Shown here one piece after another: positions 33,090-42,264 of a stretch of 64,000 bases of DNA. The notes beneath the pieces were generated by a model that was not told the origin of the DNA, did not search any database, and saw only the letters and a program-made list of their open reading frames with translations. Position 1 is the first letter of the stretch. Each line of letters opens with the position of its first letter. The DNA lies in the NCBI GenBank assembly GCA_903632075.3, contig CAHIKZ030002090.1:4345001-4409000 (forward strand). The letters are read 5' to 3'. The DNA is from Acanthosepion pharaonis. Taxonomy: Eukaryota; Mollusca; Cephalopoda; Sepiida; Sepiidae. Made by a program: the position numbers and the translations under genes.

Positions 33090-33420
33090 CTATATTTACC
33101 AGGCTGAATGTATTTAATACTGTTTATTATAAACAGAGCATTTGCTTAAATATTTACATCTACAAAAATAATGTATAATCCATTTCCTAATATATGATGT
33201 CATTTGTTTATCTTAAGATACGCTTCAAGCAGATAAGATCGTTCGAGAGAAATCATTGGAAATTTGTTGTTTAAAAACAGTAATTTGACTTTGTTACCGA
33301 ACGTTTCCTCTGTATCTTAACAGTATAAGCACGTCAGGCTATATGTCGGCTCGGTGTAGGATACAGGTTCGATTCTTGTCACATGTTTTCTTTGAAATTT
33401 CTCAGACATTCAGATCGGAA
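33090..33420 (+). repeat. tRNA-headed SINE family L copy
   Basis: The tRNA-like part at about 33300-33395 has AAGCACGTCAGGCTATATG and GGATACAGGTTCGATTCTTG, the latter a B box. The flanks ATTTACATCTACAAAAATAA and AAACAGTAATTTGAC are shared with 39780, 48655 and the inverted copies at 53880-54200 and 59400-59815. Confidence 0.75.
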
Positions 33421-33423
33421 AAT

Positions 33424-33475
<52 letters not shown>
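33421..33475. repeat. (GT)n(GA)n microsatellite
   Basis: GT block to about 33448, then GA block. Confidence 0.95.
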
Positions 33476-33478
<3 letters not shown>

Positions 33479-33659
33479 GGATATATCAAGGTTTTTGACA
33501 TTACCCTGTGGAGTATAGGGCTTCGCACGTGCTGTTGCTGTGTTTAGCAAATAAGTTTTTTTCAGGAGGGAGTTACTAGTCCTATCCATACCCAACAGAT
33601 TTCGAATTCAGACTTTCTACCACCCACGCAAAATAGTCCAATTTGCCCCTTTTCAACCC

Positions 33660-33682
33660 ATATATATATATATATATATATA
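33660..33682. repeat. (AT)n microsatellite
   Basis: Short AT tract. Confidence 0.9.
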
Positions 33683-33879
33683 TTCGAAACCGAATCAATA
33701 ATTTATCCGCACTTTATTTTACTTTTTACCTTTTATTTTGATGCTACTGAGAACCTTGCGAGATTTTAGCGTGTCTGTTGTCGCTAAAGTGAGCAGTCAT
33801 TGTTAATCAGTGATTTGTCTTTGTGCTGCAATTGTGTAGACATGATCTCTTTGCTCTCACCTTAGAGGAAGAGGAATGT

Positions 33880-34180
33880 GCAGTGAGCTGCTTTGGAGGG
33901 TTGAAAGTGTAGCAAGGGCTGGAATTCATCAAAGAGTTTGAGCAAAATATGAAAGAACAATGTTTTACAACGGCAGTCCCTGTGTAAATGGACTGCGAAG
34001 AATAAACGTGGGCAGACATCCATTAAACCCGACAAAGGAGTGGAACGCCTACCAACATTCACGACTGACAAAACATTGAGCAAAAGTGCATCGTGATTCT
34101 GATGAAACTATGAATTAGTATTGATGACGTACCAAATGATATGACCATTAGCCGTGGTTTCGCATATAAAAATATCTATA
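33880..34180 (+). pseudogene. Possible mariner-type transposase N-terminal relic
   Basis: Plus-strand frames give KNKRGQTSIKPDKGVERLPT, TFTTDKTLSK and LVLMTYQMI. This resembles the 'F..GR.S..DD.RSGRP' linker and following helix-turn-helix of mariner transposases, with the R-S-G-R-P block decayed. No catalytic D residues follow. It could be chance similarity. Confidence 0.3.
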
Positions 34181-34429
34181 CTTCGTTTTATCTTCATAAA
34201 ACTATACAAAATGGTTCTCTTAACAACTCAGCAAGAATCACAAAGACATAAGAATCTTTTATTAGACATAATTGTCTATAGGAAGATTTTTTTTACATTA
34301 ATATTAACCCTGTATATAGCTCAAGAGTCCCTCGAGATAGAAGATTACAGTGTACGAGGCACAGTTTATAGGAATATGTGAGGAAGATAGCGGTTAATAC
34401 TAAACTTGGAAACAATGGTCGAATTTACT

Positions 34430-34775
34430 GTATTTAAACTTCAATCTTCCATGAATCTCTCACGTACATTCATATCTGCTCATGGTGTATCAAATGTAAA
34501 CAAATGACGCCACACATTATGAAATGGACAAAGTCCGACAATTATTTTAAGACATTTTTGTGTTTATACTTTCTTTTTATAATTCGACCTCGATAGACGA
34601 ACGCTCCTTCGTGGCCAAATCGGTAAAGGCACGTCAAGCTAAATGACGGTTTCGTATAGAATACAGGTTTGAATCCTGTCGGAGAACGAATATTTTCTGT
34701 GAAAACGAATGTATAAACAAAAAAATGTCTTAAAATAATTGTCGGACGTTGTCCATTTCATAATGTGTTACACGT
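34430..34775 (+). repeat. SINE family L, compound copy
   Basis: The tRNA-like part GTGGCCAAATCGGTAAAGGC to AATACAGGTTTGAATCCTGT lies at about 34612-34682. It is preceded by an inverted piece of the same family (CACATTATGAAATGGACAAA at 34515) and followed by the matching piece in the other orientation (GTCCATTTCATAATGTG at 34750). The tRNA head is therefore flanked by inverted 60-70 bp arms. Confidence 0.75.
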
Positions 34776-34999
34776 ATTTCTAATTATTTTCCTTAACATT
34801 CGATAATCTCTGTCATACGTAGACGTTATATTCTGTCTTTTTTCATTCCAAGTAAATTACGGCTTAAATAGCAGCGTAGAATGGAATCTCTTTTTTGGAT
34901 GGCACAGAGAGTATAAGAGAAAAAAAGGCTCCGAATTCAAACCTATTGGATGTACTGAAAAATATTAAAAAAGAATTAAAAAAAACAGGAAAATTTCGT

Positions 35000-35170
35000 T
35001 AAGTAAAAAAAGAAGCATGCTGAACTGCTATGTAATATCAAGCCACGTTTATAGCAGTGAATGAATAGGAGACTTAAGAAAACAGAGATGTGGTTCTACC
35101 GAAGGATACTAAGAATACTATGAACTGGACATGTTAGCAAAGAGAAAATTCTAAGGAAAATAGCTACTAG
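35000..35170 (+). mobile_element. LINE-beta RT C-terminal relic
   Basis: Translations across frames give LNCYVISSHVY, then EMWFYRRILRILWTGHVSKE and KILRKIATRK, matching the conserved C-terminal region of the family. Truncated at both ends and joined directly to a transposase relic. Confidence 0.6.
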
Positions 35171-35199
35171 AAAAAAAGACATATACTTGGAATCAGAAA

Positions 35200-35445
35200 G
35201 AGTCAATTTTTAACAAGACAACGATCAAAACACTCTACTAAATTATTTCAAGATTACATCGAGTCAAAAAAAAAAAAAAACAGAATTTTTGAAATTATGA
35301 ATTGGCCGCCTCAGTCTCCTGGGCGATCTCCCACTAAATTAGCATGGGATGAATTGGATACGATAGTTTGAAGAGAATACGCAAAAAGTGAGAGTGAGCT
35401 TTTTCAGTGCTTGAAGAATGCTGGGAATTTCTGCCAACTGCAGGG
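35200..35445 (+). pseudogene. Tc1-like transposase C-terminal relic
   Basis: Frames give FQQD-like TRQRSKHSTKLFQDYIE, then FLKLMNWPPQSPGRSPTKLA and WDELDTIV. This is the C-terminal DDE domain of Tc1-family transposases: N-W-P-x-Q-S-P-D-L-N-P with the final acidic 'W-D-x-L-D' block. Here the D-L-N of the SPDLNP box is replaced by G-R-S. Frameshifts and a stop after DTIV make it non-functional. Confidence 0.7.
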
Positions 35446-35449
35446 TAGT

Positions 35450-35695
35450 CCGAATGTCTTGTCACCTCTACACAATATAATTTTCTATTTCGACGCTCTG
35501 TTGGGTATTATCAAGGAGAGAGTTTCACATGAACGATGCCAAAATACCCATCAGCTGAAGTACGCCGTTCGGAGAGACTTAACAACAATCAACAAAGCAC
35601 AGCTTCATAAAATATCACACAGGACATGTCGATGCATTATTTTGTGCTACGAAAATGATGAGGTTCGTACAAACCTTCTCGATGTGTGACAGCGT
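35450..35695 (+). pseudogene. Second DDE transposase tail relic, different family
   Basis: An open frame reads LGIIKERVSHERCQNTHQLK, YAVRRDLTTINKAQLHKI and SHRTCRCIILCYENDE. The order 'WG.IK..VY..RP.....LK..I.......I....L.......R...C' is the C-terminal tail of insect- and mollusc-type mariner/IS630 transposases that use a YIRE-like end. It abuts the Tc1 relic directly, giving a 3-element junction with LINE-beta. Confidence 0.55.
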
Positions 35696-35989
35696 CAAGG
35701 AAAGTGAATAAACTGAATCCAGTACATGTGCTTTGTATTACTGTATTGTTCTTCTTCTAATTATTTTTTGGTATGGGGTAACAAGACTTTCAGACCAGCC
35801 TGTACATTTATTCAAAGACTGTTATTTACAAAACGTTGATGTTTAATCAAACAAGTGTATTTATTATATATTTGAGTATGTAGGAATTGACATTAGTTGC
35901 TTTGTCATACAGAACGCTATAGCATTTGAAAACTAAATGTGAATCAGTCTCATATGCAGCTGATAATTAAAGTGCCGGTAACCTGAAAG

Positions 35990-36020
<31 letters not shown>

Positions 36021-36029
36021 TTATATATC

Positions 36030-36250
36030 GTACCTATGAACACTAATGGTTATGTCCCTATTCTCATAAATACGCTAGCCACTATTATAAGTGCGGGTAA
36101 TATGCTGTCTATGTAGTTCGCCTGTAGCAGTGGTTTACCTACTTCACGCAGCTGGCGAGTATTGTATTTTGTTGATGTTATAAATATTCCCTTTTCATTT
36201 GCAACCTCCGTTTTGGTTTTCCTCATTCAATAATCATTTCGATGTTACAA
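36030..36250 (+). repeat. Interspersed repeat R, copy 3
   Basis: CTAATGGTTATGTCCCTATT, CGCAGCTGGCGAGTATTGTA and CAATAATCATTTCGATG align with 12440-12680 with more divergence than copy 2. Confidence 0.6.
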
Positions 36251-36251
36251 C

Positions 36252-36283
<32 letters not shown>

Positions 36284-36322
36284 GAGAATCTAATTATTGT
36301 ACGTAAATATGTATTTTCGTGA

Positions 36323-36362
<40 letters not shown>

Positions 36363-36499
36363 ACATACACCATGATTCTATACGTGTATTTACATGTGAG
36401 TGCATGTCTCTACATCTTTATATCTCTTATATACATAATATATATTCTATATATGTATGTTTATATAATTCTATACAAATATTCATATTTATGCTCACT

Positions 36500-36530
<31 letters not shown>

Positions 36531-36587
36531 ATATATTTATATAGATTATATATTTGTGGATATTAGAAGATATATTATATAAATGTG

Positions 36588-36660
<73 letters not shown>
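36252..36660. repeat. Microsatellite cluster
   Basis: (GA)n at 36252-36282, (AT)n at 36322-36358, 36501-36522 and 36591-36640, and (GT)n at 36641-36664. The intervening ATATGTAT-rich sequence is simple repeat-derived. Confidence 0.95.
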
Positions 36661-36667
<7 letters not shown>

Positions 36668-36671
<4 letters not shown>

Positions 36672-36924
36672 ATTCGTTAAAGTCAACTGACAAGATACTG
36701 CGACTAAGCTTTTTATTCAAATTTTTTATAGTTTTACCCAACATCACGAATGATTTTATATAAAGCTGAAAGCGTTGGGAAATGACGAACTCTTGGACAG
36801 TTATTAAAAACTCTGTGTCCACCAAAGTAAATTCTTATACGAATATCAGAAAAATTAAATAAAAGGAGTACTTTGTGAGCCCACTTTAACGAAACATGCA
36901 CAAAAAAAGCATTTCTCCCAGAAT

Positions 36925-36925
<1 letters not shown>
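36668..36925. repeat. Interspersed unit shared with 40075-40145 and 49150-49215
   Basis: TTCGTTAAAGTCAACTGACA then AGATACTGC and AAGCTTTTTATT recur at 40088 (TTTCGTTAAAAACGACTAGC) and in reverse at about 49170-49205. The second half (GCATTTCTCCCAGAATAC) is mirrored at about 36996-37010 across the (AT)n tract (TGTATTCTGGCAGAAATACT), so the tract sits inside an inverted repeat. Confidence 0.6.

Positions 36926-36929
<4 letters not shown>

Positions 36930-36994
<65 letters not shown>
36930..36994. repeat. (AT)n at the centre of a short inverted repeat
   Basis: The flanks AGCATTTCTCCCAGAATACA and TGTATTCTGGCAGAAATACT are approximate reverse complements. Confidence 0.9.
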
Positions 36995-36997
<3 letters not shown>

Positions 36998-37195
36998 ATT
37001 CTGGCAGAAATACTTTTTGTCTGGACCTCCTCAAGTAATTTTAAGTATAAAAGAATAGAAATATTTACATCTAACTCACTCATGTCTTCTCTCCACCTCT
37101 AACTTCCTCACTTCGTTAATTTACATATGCTTAATACGGCCCCTCAAAAATGTGTAAATTTCTTTTCATTTTTTGTTTCAACCTTTGGAAGTAAA

Positions 37196-37249
37196 GTCTG
37201 ATGATCCACAGTCCTTTTAAAAGGGCTGGGGTGAAATAATTTATTACAT
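37196..37249 (+). ncRNA. Hammerhead ribozyme motif (type I), family D copy 2
   Basis: Core CTGATGA at 37198-37204; stem II CCACAGTCC-TTTTAAAA-GGGCTGGGG with one A/G mismatch; GAA at 37233-37235; stem III ATAA-T-TTAT; cut-site T at 37245; stem I reduced to GT/AC. Like copy 1 it has an unpaired T on each side of stem II. Stem II sequence differs from copy 1 at many positions while still pairing, which supports a selected or recently active structure. (AT)n follows at 37363. Confidence 0.65.
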
Positions 37250-37358
37250 GGAACCTTAAAGTGATCTGTTTTTATTTAAATTATTTGCTCTGGATTTACA
37301 TTGAGCTCTCTGGATTTTATCCTCCTTGGGTTTGCCCATACGGATTACCTAGTTTTTC

Positions 37359-37362
<4 letters not shown>

Positions 37363-37444
<82 letters not shown>
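37363..37444. repeat. (AT)n microsatellite ending hammerhead family D copy 2
   Basis: Long uninterrupted AT tract after TTTTTCATAA. Confidence 0.95.
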
Positions 37445-37447
<3 letters not shown>

Positions 37448-37449
37448 GC

Positions 37450-38650
37450 AAATTATATAAATTTAACGTTCACAGCATTAATTCAAAAGAGGTCTCGATA
37501 TCGATAGTAGAGCGATAATAATTTATTATGATTTTATCATATAGACAAACACAGTTTACTCACTATAAAGATGCAACTTCGTTCCGGTGCATTTCAATTC
37601 CAAGAATGGATAAACATGGATAATAGTGTGTGTATGTGTGTATGTGTATTCGAAGAGAGAGAGGAAGAGGGAAAGTGAAGAACTTAATTATTGCATGTAA
37701 AAACATAGGCTTATATAATGTGTTGATGCGTTGATCAGTACGAAGAGTTTTTTTTCATTTTGCGAAACGCTCCTATAGAAAATTTAAATATTTGGCAGCT
37801 AACAAGTGATGGCATCTGATTTATTTAATATTTAAATTAGCGTTGGTTTTATTTTCCATATTTATGATTTTGAATTTGTTGTTTAGCTCGATATAAATCT
37901 TTAATGTCTTAAAAGCGTTGATGATTCTTAAAAGAGGCTTTGAAAATCTTAACCTGACTCTTGCTATTTTATGATGAGCGGTGTTTTGTAACACAGACAA
38001 TATGTCGTACTAGACTTTTGGATTTATGTTTCTGGATAATATGCATTAATTATTAACATGTTTTGTATTTATTTCTGACTAAATTTTGATCTCTTTATTT
38101 TGTGTTTAATAACATTATTTTCTATTCTATAAGAAACAATATCGCTTAATGCTGATTCGGGTTTTTTGTTCTAAGCACTAAAATTCATAATCCCAACACT
38201 GTCATCTTTTTTAGAATGTGAATGAGAGTTCCTTGTTTTTTGATAGTCTTATTAGCGTATTCACGTGTCGTTTTGGTAGCTAGGAAAATTGCGGTTATAG
38301 GTGTGAGTGTGTTGGGCGGGTACGTAACTAAAACATGGCGCTGTATCTTTTTAATGTCGTAATGCCTGCCAAGTTATCTAGTAGGATAGCATCATTGGAA
38401 TTAATTGCTCTGCACTTCCTCCGATGTGTCGGACAAAGCGAAATGTAACAAATCTATGTTCGCTTTGACGAGTGTTTTTTTTTCCTTCTTCTTACATAGT
38501 TGGATGTATTAGCCTAATTCATGCAAATGTTTTCTGTCAAAACTTACTTATGATTCTGATTTACTTCCACGAGAAAAAGGATAAAATTGACCCATAAACA
38601 ATCTCTCGAGTATTAGAATGTGTCAAAAGTAGCTTCATTTTTTAAAATAT
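37450..38650. other. Unassigned AT-rich sequence
   Basis: About 1.2 kb without a recognised repeat, RNA gene or coding pattern. It is one of the few stretches in the window that may be unique sequence. Confidence 0.35.
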
Positions 38651-38654
38651 TTTT

Positions 38655-38720
38655 TTTTAATCATTTCACCACAAAAGAGGTAAGAATGCCACTAAGACGC
38701 AAGGGATGACTGGGAGTGAA
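38655..38720 (-). mobile_element. LINE-alpha 3' terminus
   Basis: The minus strand reads CCCTTGCGTCTTAGTGGCAT, then TCTTACCTCTTTTGTGG and GAAATGATT, the family's 3' end. Only about 60 bp remain. Confidence 0.65.
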
Positions 38721-38794
38721 AGTGACAAATAAAACTTGCGGAGAAGAAATTCCATCTGAAGTTTATTTTATTTGATGTCCACATCTAAAAACTA

Positions 38795-38968
38795 TTAGGT
38801 TGGTGCACAAATAATGACGTAATAATGTCGTTTTTTGACGTTAAAAAATACAATATATTAGACTCCATTATATCGTTAATATATATATATAATGACGTAA
38901 TAATGTCGTTTTTGACGTATTTTTAACGTCAAAAAACGACATTATTACGTCATTATTTTTGCATAACG

Positions 38969-38972
<4 letters not shown>
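38795..38972. mobile_element. Mariner-type MITE with MADE1-like terminus
   Basis: The left end TTAGGTTGGTGCACAAATAA resembles the terminal inverted repeat of irritans-group mariners and their MADE1 MITE. The right end reads ATTATTTTTGCATAACGTAA in inverse. The arms (ATAATGACGTAATAATGTCG onward) pair over about 45 bp. A third partial arm at 38890-38920 makes the right half itself a palindrome. There is no coding capacity. A TA flanks the left end. Confidence 0.75.

Positions 38973-39056
<84 letters not shown>
38971..39056. repeat. (AT)n microsatellite
   Basis: Long AT tract between the MITE and the hammerhead SINE. Confidence 0.95.
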
Positions 39057-39059
<3 letters not shown>

Positions 39060-39201
39060 GACTCTTCGGCAAAAGCGAATTGATTCACTGTGTTTATCTA
39101 AAAATAATAAATAAATTCACCTACATCCCTCCCGTGCGCCGACGGCTTAGTGGTAGAATCTCCGACTAACACCAATTCAGTGGGGTATCGATCCTAGCTA
39201 G

Positions 39202-39236
39202 CAACACTGAAGAGCTGCGAAACAGTCTGTCTGTGG
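39202..39236 (+). ncRNA. Hammerhead-like motif next to SINE tRNA head
   Basis: Stem I ACA (39204-39206), core CTGAAGA (39207-39213), minimal stem II GCTGC, GAA (39219-39221), stem III ACA-GTC-TGT, cut-site C at 39231, stem I TGT (39232-39234). Everything except stem II is intact; stem II is too short to fold properly, so this copy is probably inactive. Confidence 0.55.
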
Positions 39237-39366
39237 ATGATATATATATATTCGTCTGGGTAAAATGACTACCACTAATCCTTTAGCCATCTCTTCCCTT
39301 TTTCTCTTTTATCTTCCCTCCCCACTACCAAATCTAATGTGTCGTATTTCCTCCATTTACGCAGGA

Positions 39367-39426
39367 TATTTCGGTCTGAAGAGTTGAACATCTCGGTGTT
39401 CACGAAATAAATTTATAATCGAAATG
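39367..39426 (+). ncRNA. Hammerhead ribozyme motif (type I), best copy in window
   Basis: Stem I TATTTCGGT (39367-39375) pairs with ATCGAAATG (39418-39426) over nine positions, two of them G-U. Core CTGAAGA is at 39376-39382. Stem II GTTGAACA/TGTTCAC has one bulged T and a TCTCG loop. GAA is at 39404-39406, stem III is ATAAATTTAT (39407-39416), and the cut-site A is at 39417. All invariant residues (CUGA-N-GA, GAA, U16.1-H17) are present. It lies in the 3' half of SINE-H, about 60 bp before (AT)n. Self-cleavage is predicted, not shown. Confidence 0.8.
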
Positions 39427-39474
39427 GATAATTAAAGTCTCCGTCGTCGTCGTCGTCTTCTTCTTCTTCTTCTT

Positions 39475-39477
<3 letters not shown>

Positions 39478-39505
<28 letters not shown>
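39478..39505. repeat. (TTC)n then (AT)n
   Basis: Trinucleotide run at 39458-39476 followed by AT tract. Confidence 0.95.
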
Positions 39506-39510
<5 letters not shown>

Positions 39511-39704
39511 GAAATGGACAAAGTTCGACAATTATTTTAAGACATTTTTTTATGTTTATACGTTCTTTTTATAGATACAAATATTTAAGTAAATGCTCTG
39601 TTTATAAACAGAGCATTTTTTTTAAATATTTATATCTATAAAAAGAACGTATAAACATAAAAAAATGTCTTAAAATAATGGTCGGACTTTGTCCATTTCA
39701 TAAT
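39506..39704. repeat. Near-perfect palindrome, ~99-bp arms
   Basis: The arms meet at GCTCTGTTTATAAACAGAGC (39595-39614). The outer ends are ATTATGAAATGGACAAA and TTTGTCCATTTCATAAT. Few mismatches occur between arms. The sequence is the terminal part of SINE family L duplicated head to head. A transcript would form one long hairpin. Confidence 0.9.
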
Positions 39705-40040
39705 GTGTGCGGTCATTTGTTTAGATTTGGATACGCATCGAGCAGATATGAATGTATGAGAGAAAATCATGGAGAACTATAGTTTTAAAACAGTAAAATC
39801 GAGTTTGCTAACCAAAATGCTCCTCTGTGGCCCAATAGGTAAAAGCACGCAAGGCTATACGACGGTTCAGTATAGGATACAGGTTCGGTTCCCTCTCGAA
39901 GAACGCATATTTTCTATGAAAATTTCTCGGACATTCAGGCTGGCAAATGTTGTTAATAATGTTTATTATAAACAGAGAATTTACTTAAATATTTGTATCT
40001 ATAAAAAGAACGTATAAACATAAAAAATGTCTTTATATAT
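39705..40040 (+). repeat. SINE family L copy with tRNA-like head
   Basis: The tRNA-like part, TGTGGCCCAATAGGTAAAAG to GGATACAGGTTCGGTTCC, lies at about 39825-39892. The downstream ATTTTCTATGAAAATTTCTC and ATAAAAAGAACGTATAAAC complete the family consensus. It follows the palindrome directly, so this locus is a rearranged multi-copy insertion. Confidence 0.75.
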
Positions 40041-40179
40041 AATATTGTGTATTTGGGCAGCAATCCTTCTTTTATAAAAAAAGTTTCGTTAAAAACGACT
40101 AGCAATGTACTGCAGTTAAGCTTTTTATTTAATTTTTCTTGTCTTTGTAGAAATCCAGATGGTGTGTAAAAGATGTCTA

Positions 40180-40285
40180 AATGTTCGGCATATTAGAGCG
40201 ATTTCGGCTATTCTTTTAGCCATTATCAAGGACGACATTGATTTTTTTTTATTATTTTTAACCGAATGTCTTTAACGAAACTTGG
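40180..40285 (-). ncRNA. Hammerhead-like relic
   Basis: Minus strand: CCTTGATAATGGCT-loop-AGCCGAAATCG. Stem II GGCT/AGCC and GAAA are good, but the core reads TTGATAA, with G8 lost. A related copy is on the plus strand at about 49049-49078 (CTTGATAATGGC and ACGAAAC). Confidence 0.3.
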
Positions 40286-40289
40286 CAGC

Positions 40290-40860
40290 TGATCTGAAAA
40301 ATAACCTAAAATCTGTTGTTAACTGGAGCATGGAATGGATTGTTAATTTTAATGCTTCCTTAAGGAAACTTATTTCTATTAAGATATGAGATATCCCCTT
40401 CTAACTTCCATCAGCATGACTAATGTTAAACTTCAAGGGAATGACTTGTTACGCCTTCTCGTTTAAACATTCTCTGCTTACATGAAGTTGAAAAATTATA
40501 TTGAATCAATTGCCAGGTCTGCTGCTAAGAAAGTTGATTTAGTGTGTCGTGCTAGACAAGCTTTTCTCTCTAGAATCTATCTTATTTATCATCTACCATT
40601 CATCCATGCGTTGACTGTTGCATGCTTATGTGGTCTGGTAATCATGCTATATAATTAGAGATCCTTTATGAAATCCAAAGAAGAATCTGAAATGCTATTG
40701 GTCCTGATGCAATCTCAATCGTTATCTGCTGTCTTCTTGATTCCTCTTCTTTTATTCTTCTCGGTACTTAATCATTTTTATCTTTTCCATATTCGTTCAA
40801 ACTCAATAACCATTGTGTTTTAGTGGCTTTACTGCCTTGCTTGGAATGAAATGACTCATT
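40290..40860 (+). mobile_element. LINE-alpha RT relic, longest coverage
   Basis: Covers more of the RT than other copies. It contains WGMEWIVNFNASLRKL-like (the post-YADD 'L..W......NA.K' region), the ISMTNVKLQ-like segment, MKLKNYIESIARSAAKKVDL, VCRARQAFLSRIYLIY and RIYLKCYWS-like fragments. Then it jumps to the 3' end TAGTGGCTTTACTGCCTTGC. The middle 'SLCLFY' block is deleted. (AT)n begins 3 bases after the 3' end. Many stops. Confidence 0.8.
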
Positions 40861-40862
40861 AC

Positions 40863-41175
<313 letters not shown>

Positions 41176-41184
41176 GTCTGGTTC

Positions 41185-41285
41185 ACTAGGTATATATATA
41201 TGTGTGTGTGTGTTTGTGTGTGTCTGTGTGTGTGTCTGTGTGTGTGTGTATATGTATGTGTGTGTGTGCGTGTGTATGTGTGTGG
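41185..41285. repeat. (TG)n microsatellite
   Basis: TG dinucleotides with scattered TC and TA interruptions. Confidence 0.9.
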
Positions 41286-41314
41286 TTTTGTAAACAGTGA
41301 CTATTACGGCTATT

Positions 41315-41550
41315 ATAGCAAGACTCTTCGATAAAGGGAATCGTGTCCTCTCAGTTACTGTGTGTTTATCTAAAAATAAAATACGCTAAAATTAACCTCC
41401 GTCCCTGCGTTGCTACGACTGCATAGTGGTAGCATCTCCGACTGACGCTAATTCAGCCGGATTTCGATCCTAGCTAGAGTCAACCGGACGTCTAGCCGCA
41501 CGGTAGCGAAACAGTCTGTCTGTGAATGACAATATGTATATATTTAAACG
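41315..41550 (+). mobile_element. SINE-H, second copy
   Basis: CTACGACTGCATAGTGGTAG and CCGGATTTCGATCCTAGCTA mark the tRNA-like head. The hammerhead region reads CGGACGT for the core, then a CTAGCCG/CGGTAG stem, GAAAC and AGTCTGTCTGTG. Two core residues differ from CUGANGA, so it is dead. The second hammerhead is absent. Confidence 0.65.
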
Positions 41551-41904
41551 TTATTATAGTAGGCAGTTTTTATTTGAAATACACGCCCCATTAATCATTT
41601 ATTTATCAAACAGTGGGTAATAATGTCTATGGGACTTGCTATTTCTAGAAATTTGAATGCGTTCCAAGGTAAGTATCGAACTTCTGTCTACCTTTATAGT
41701 TTAAACTATCGTTGGATATTGCGTTCCTTTCCGCTCGGTCTCAAAGGACTTCTAGGCCCTTTTTACCTTATCTAAGGAAAGATCATTCATTATTCATTAC
41801 TTAGATCTTTATTGGAAATATTAGACTATTCATTGGCAAATTCTAAAGTTAGGGTAAAAAGTTACTTTGAAATATAGAGGTAAAAATGCACGATATCAAA
41901 TTGG

Positions 41905-41910
<6 letters not shown>

Positions 41911-41950
<40 letters not shown>
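41911..41950. repeat. (AT)n microsatellite
   Basis: AT tract. The preceding 41550-41905 holds nothing that I recognise. Confidence 0.95.
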
Positions 41951-41951
<1 letters not shown>

Positions 41952-42067
41952 CTCCCGTTTATTTCAGATGCCAAATATAATATTCTTTTAAATAATAAAC
42001 CGCATAGTATTTAACTCCGCCAACACTGTTAACCAGATATTTTTATTAAAATTTAAATTACGTAACA

Positions 42068-42115
42068 GTCAGCACCTGAACAATAGGTTGTGCATGAAAC
42101 TCCGAGTCGTGCTAC
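42068..42115 (+). ncRNA. Hammerhead motif with one core substitution, family F
   Basis: Stem I AGCAC (42071-42075) pairs perfectly with GTGCT (42109-42113). The core is CTGAACA (42076-42082), where CUGANGA expects G at position 8. Stem II is weak (ATAGG with GCAT). GAA is followed by stem III ACT-CCG-AGT and cut-site C at 42108. The G8 change should abolish cleavage. (AT)n begins 20 bases downstream. Confidence 0.6.
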
Positions 42116-42125
42116 TGGTGAAGGA

Positions 42126-42126
<1 letters not shown>

Positions 42127-42165
<39 letters not shown>

Positions 42166-42264
42166 GGGGGGGTGAGTATTGATGTCAATACTGAACAGTG
42201 ACAGTCGAAATCATGCTAGAAACCAATCTTCAGACCATTATAGCATAACTTAAAAGTTTATTTT

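Larger units (their letters stand above)
39057..39477 (+). mobile_element. tRNA-headed SINE carrying two hammerhead motifs (SINE-H)
   Basis: The 5' part (GACTCTTCGGCAAAAGCGAA, CTGTGTTTATCTAAAAATAA) is shared with 41325-41385. A tRNA-like head runs 39137-39200: A-box-like GGCTTAGTGGTAGAATC and B-box-like GGGGTATCGATCCTA. Directly after it, 39202-39236 folds as a hammerhead with a collapsed stem II. A second, well-formed hammerhead lies at 39367-39426. The tail is CGTCGTCGTCG, then (TTC)n, then (AT)n. The element has no coding region. Retroposition would need enzymes from elsewhere. The second copy at 41315-41550 has the tRNA head and a decayed first hammerhead. Confidence 0.75.
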
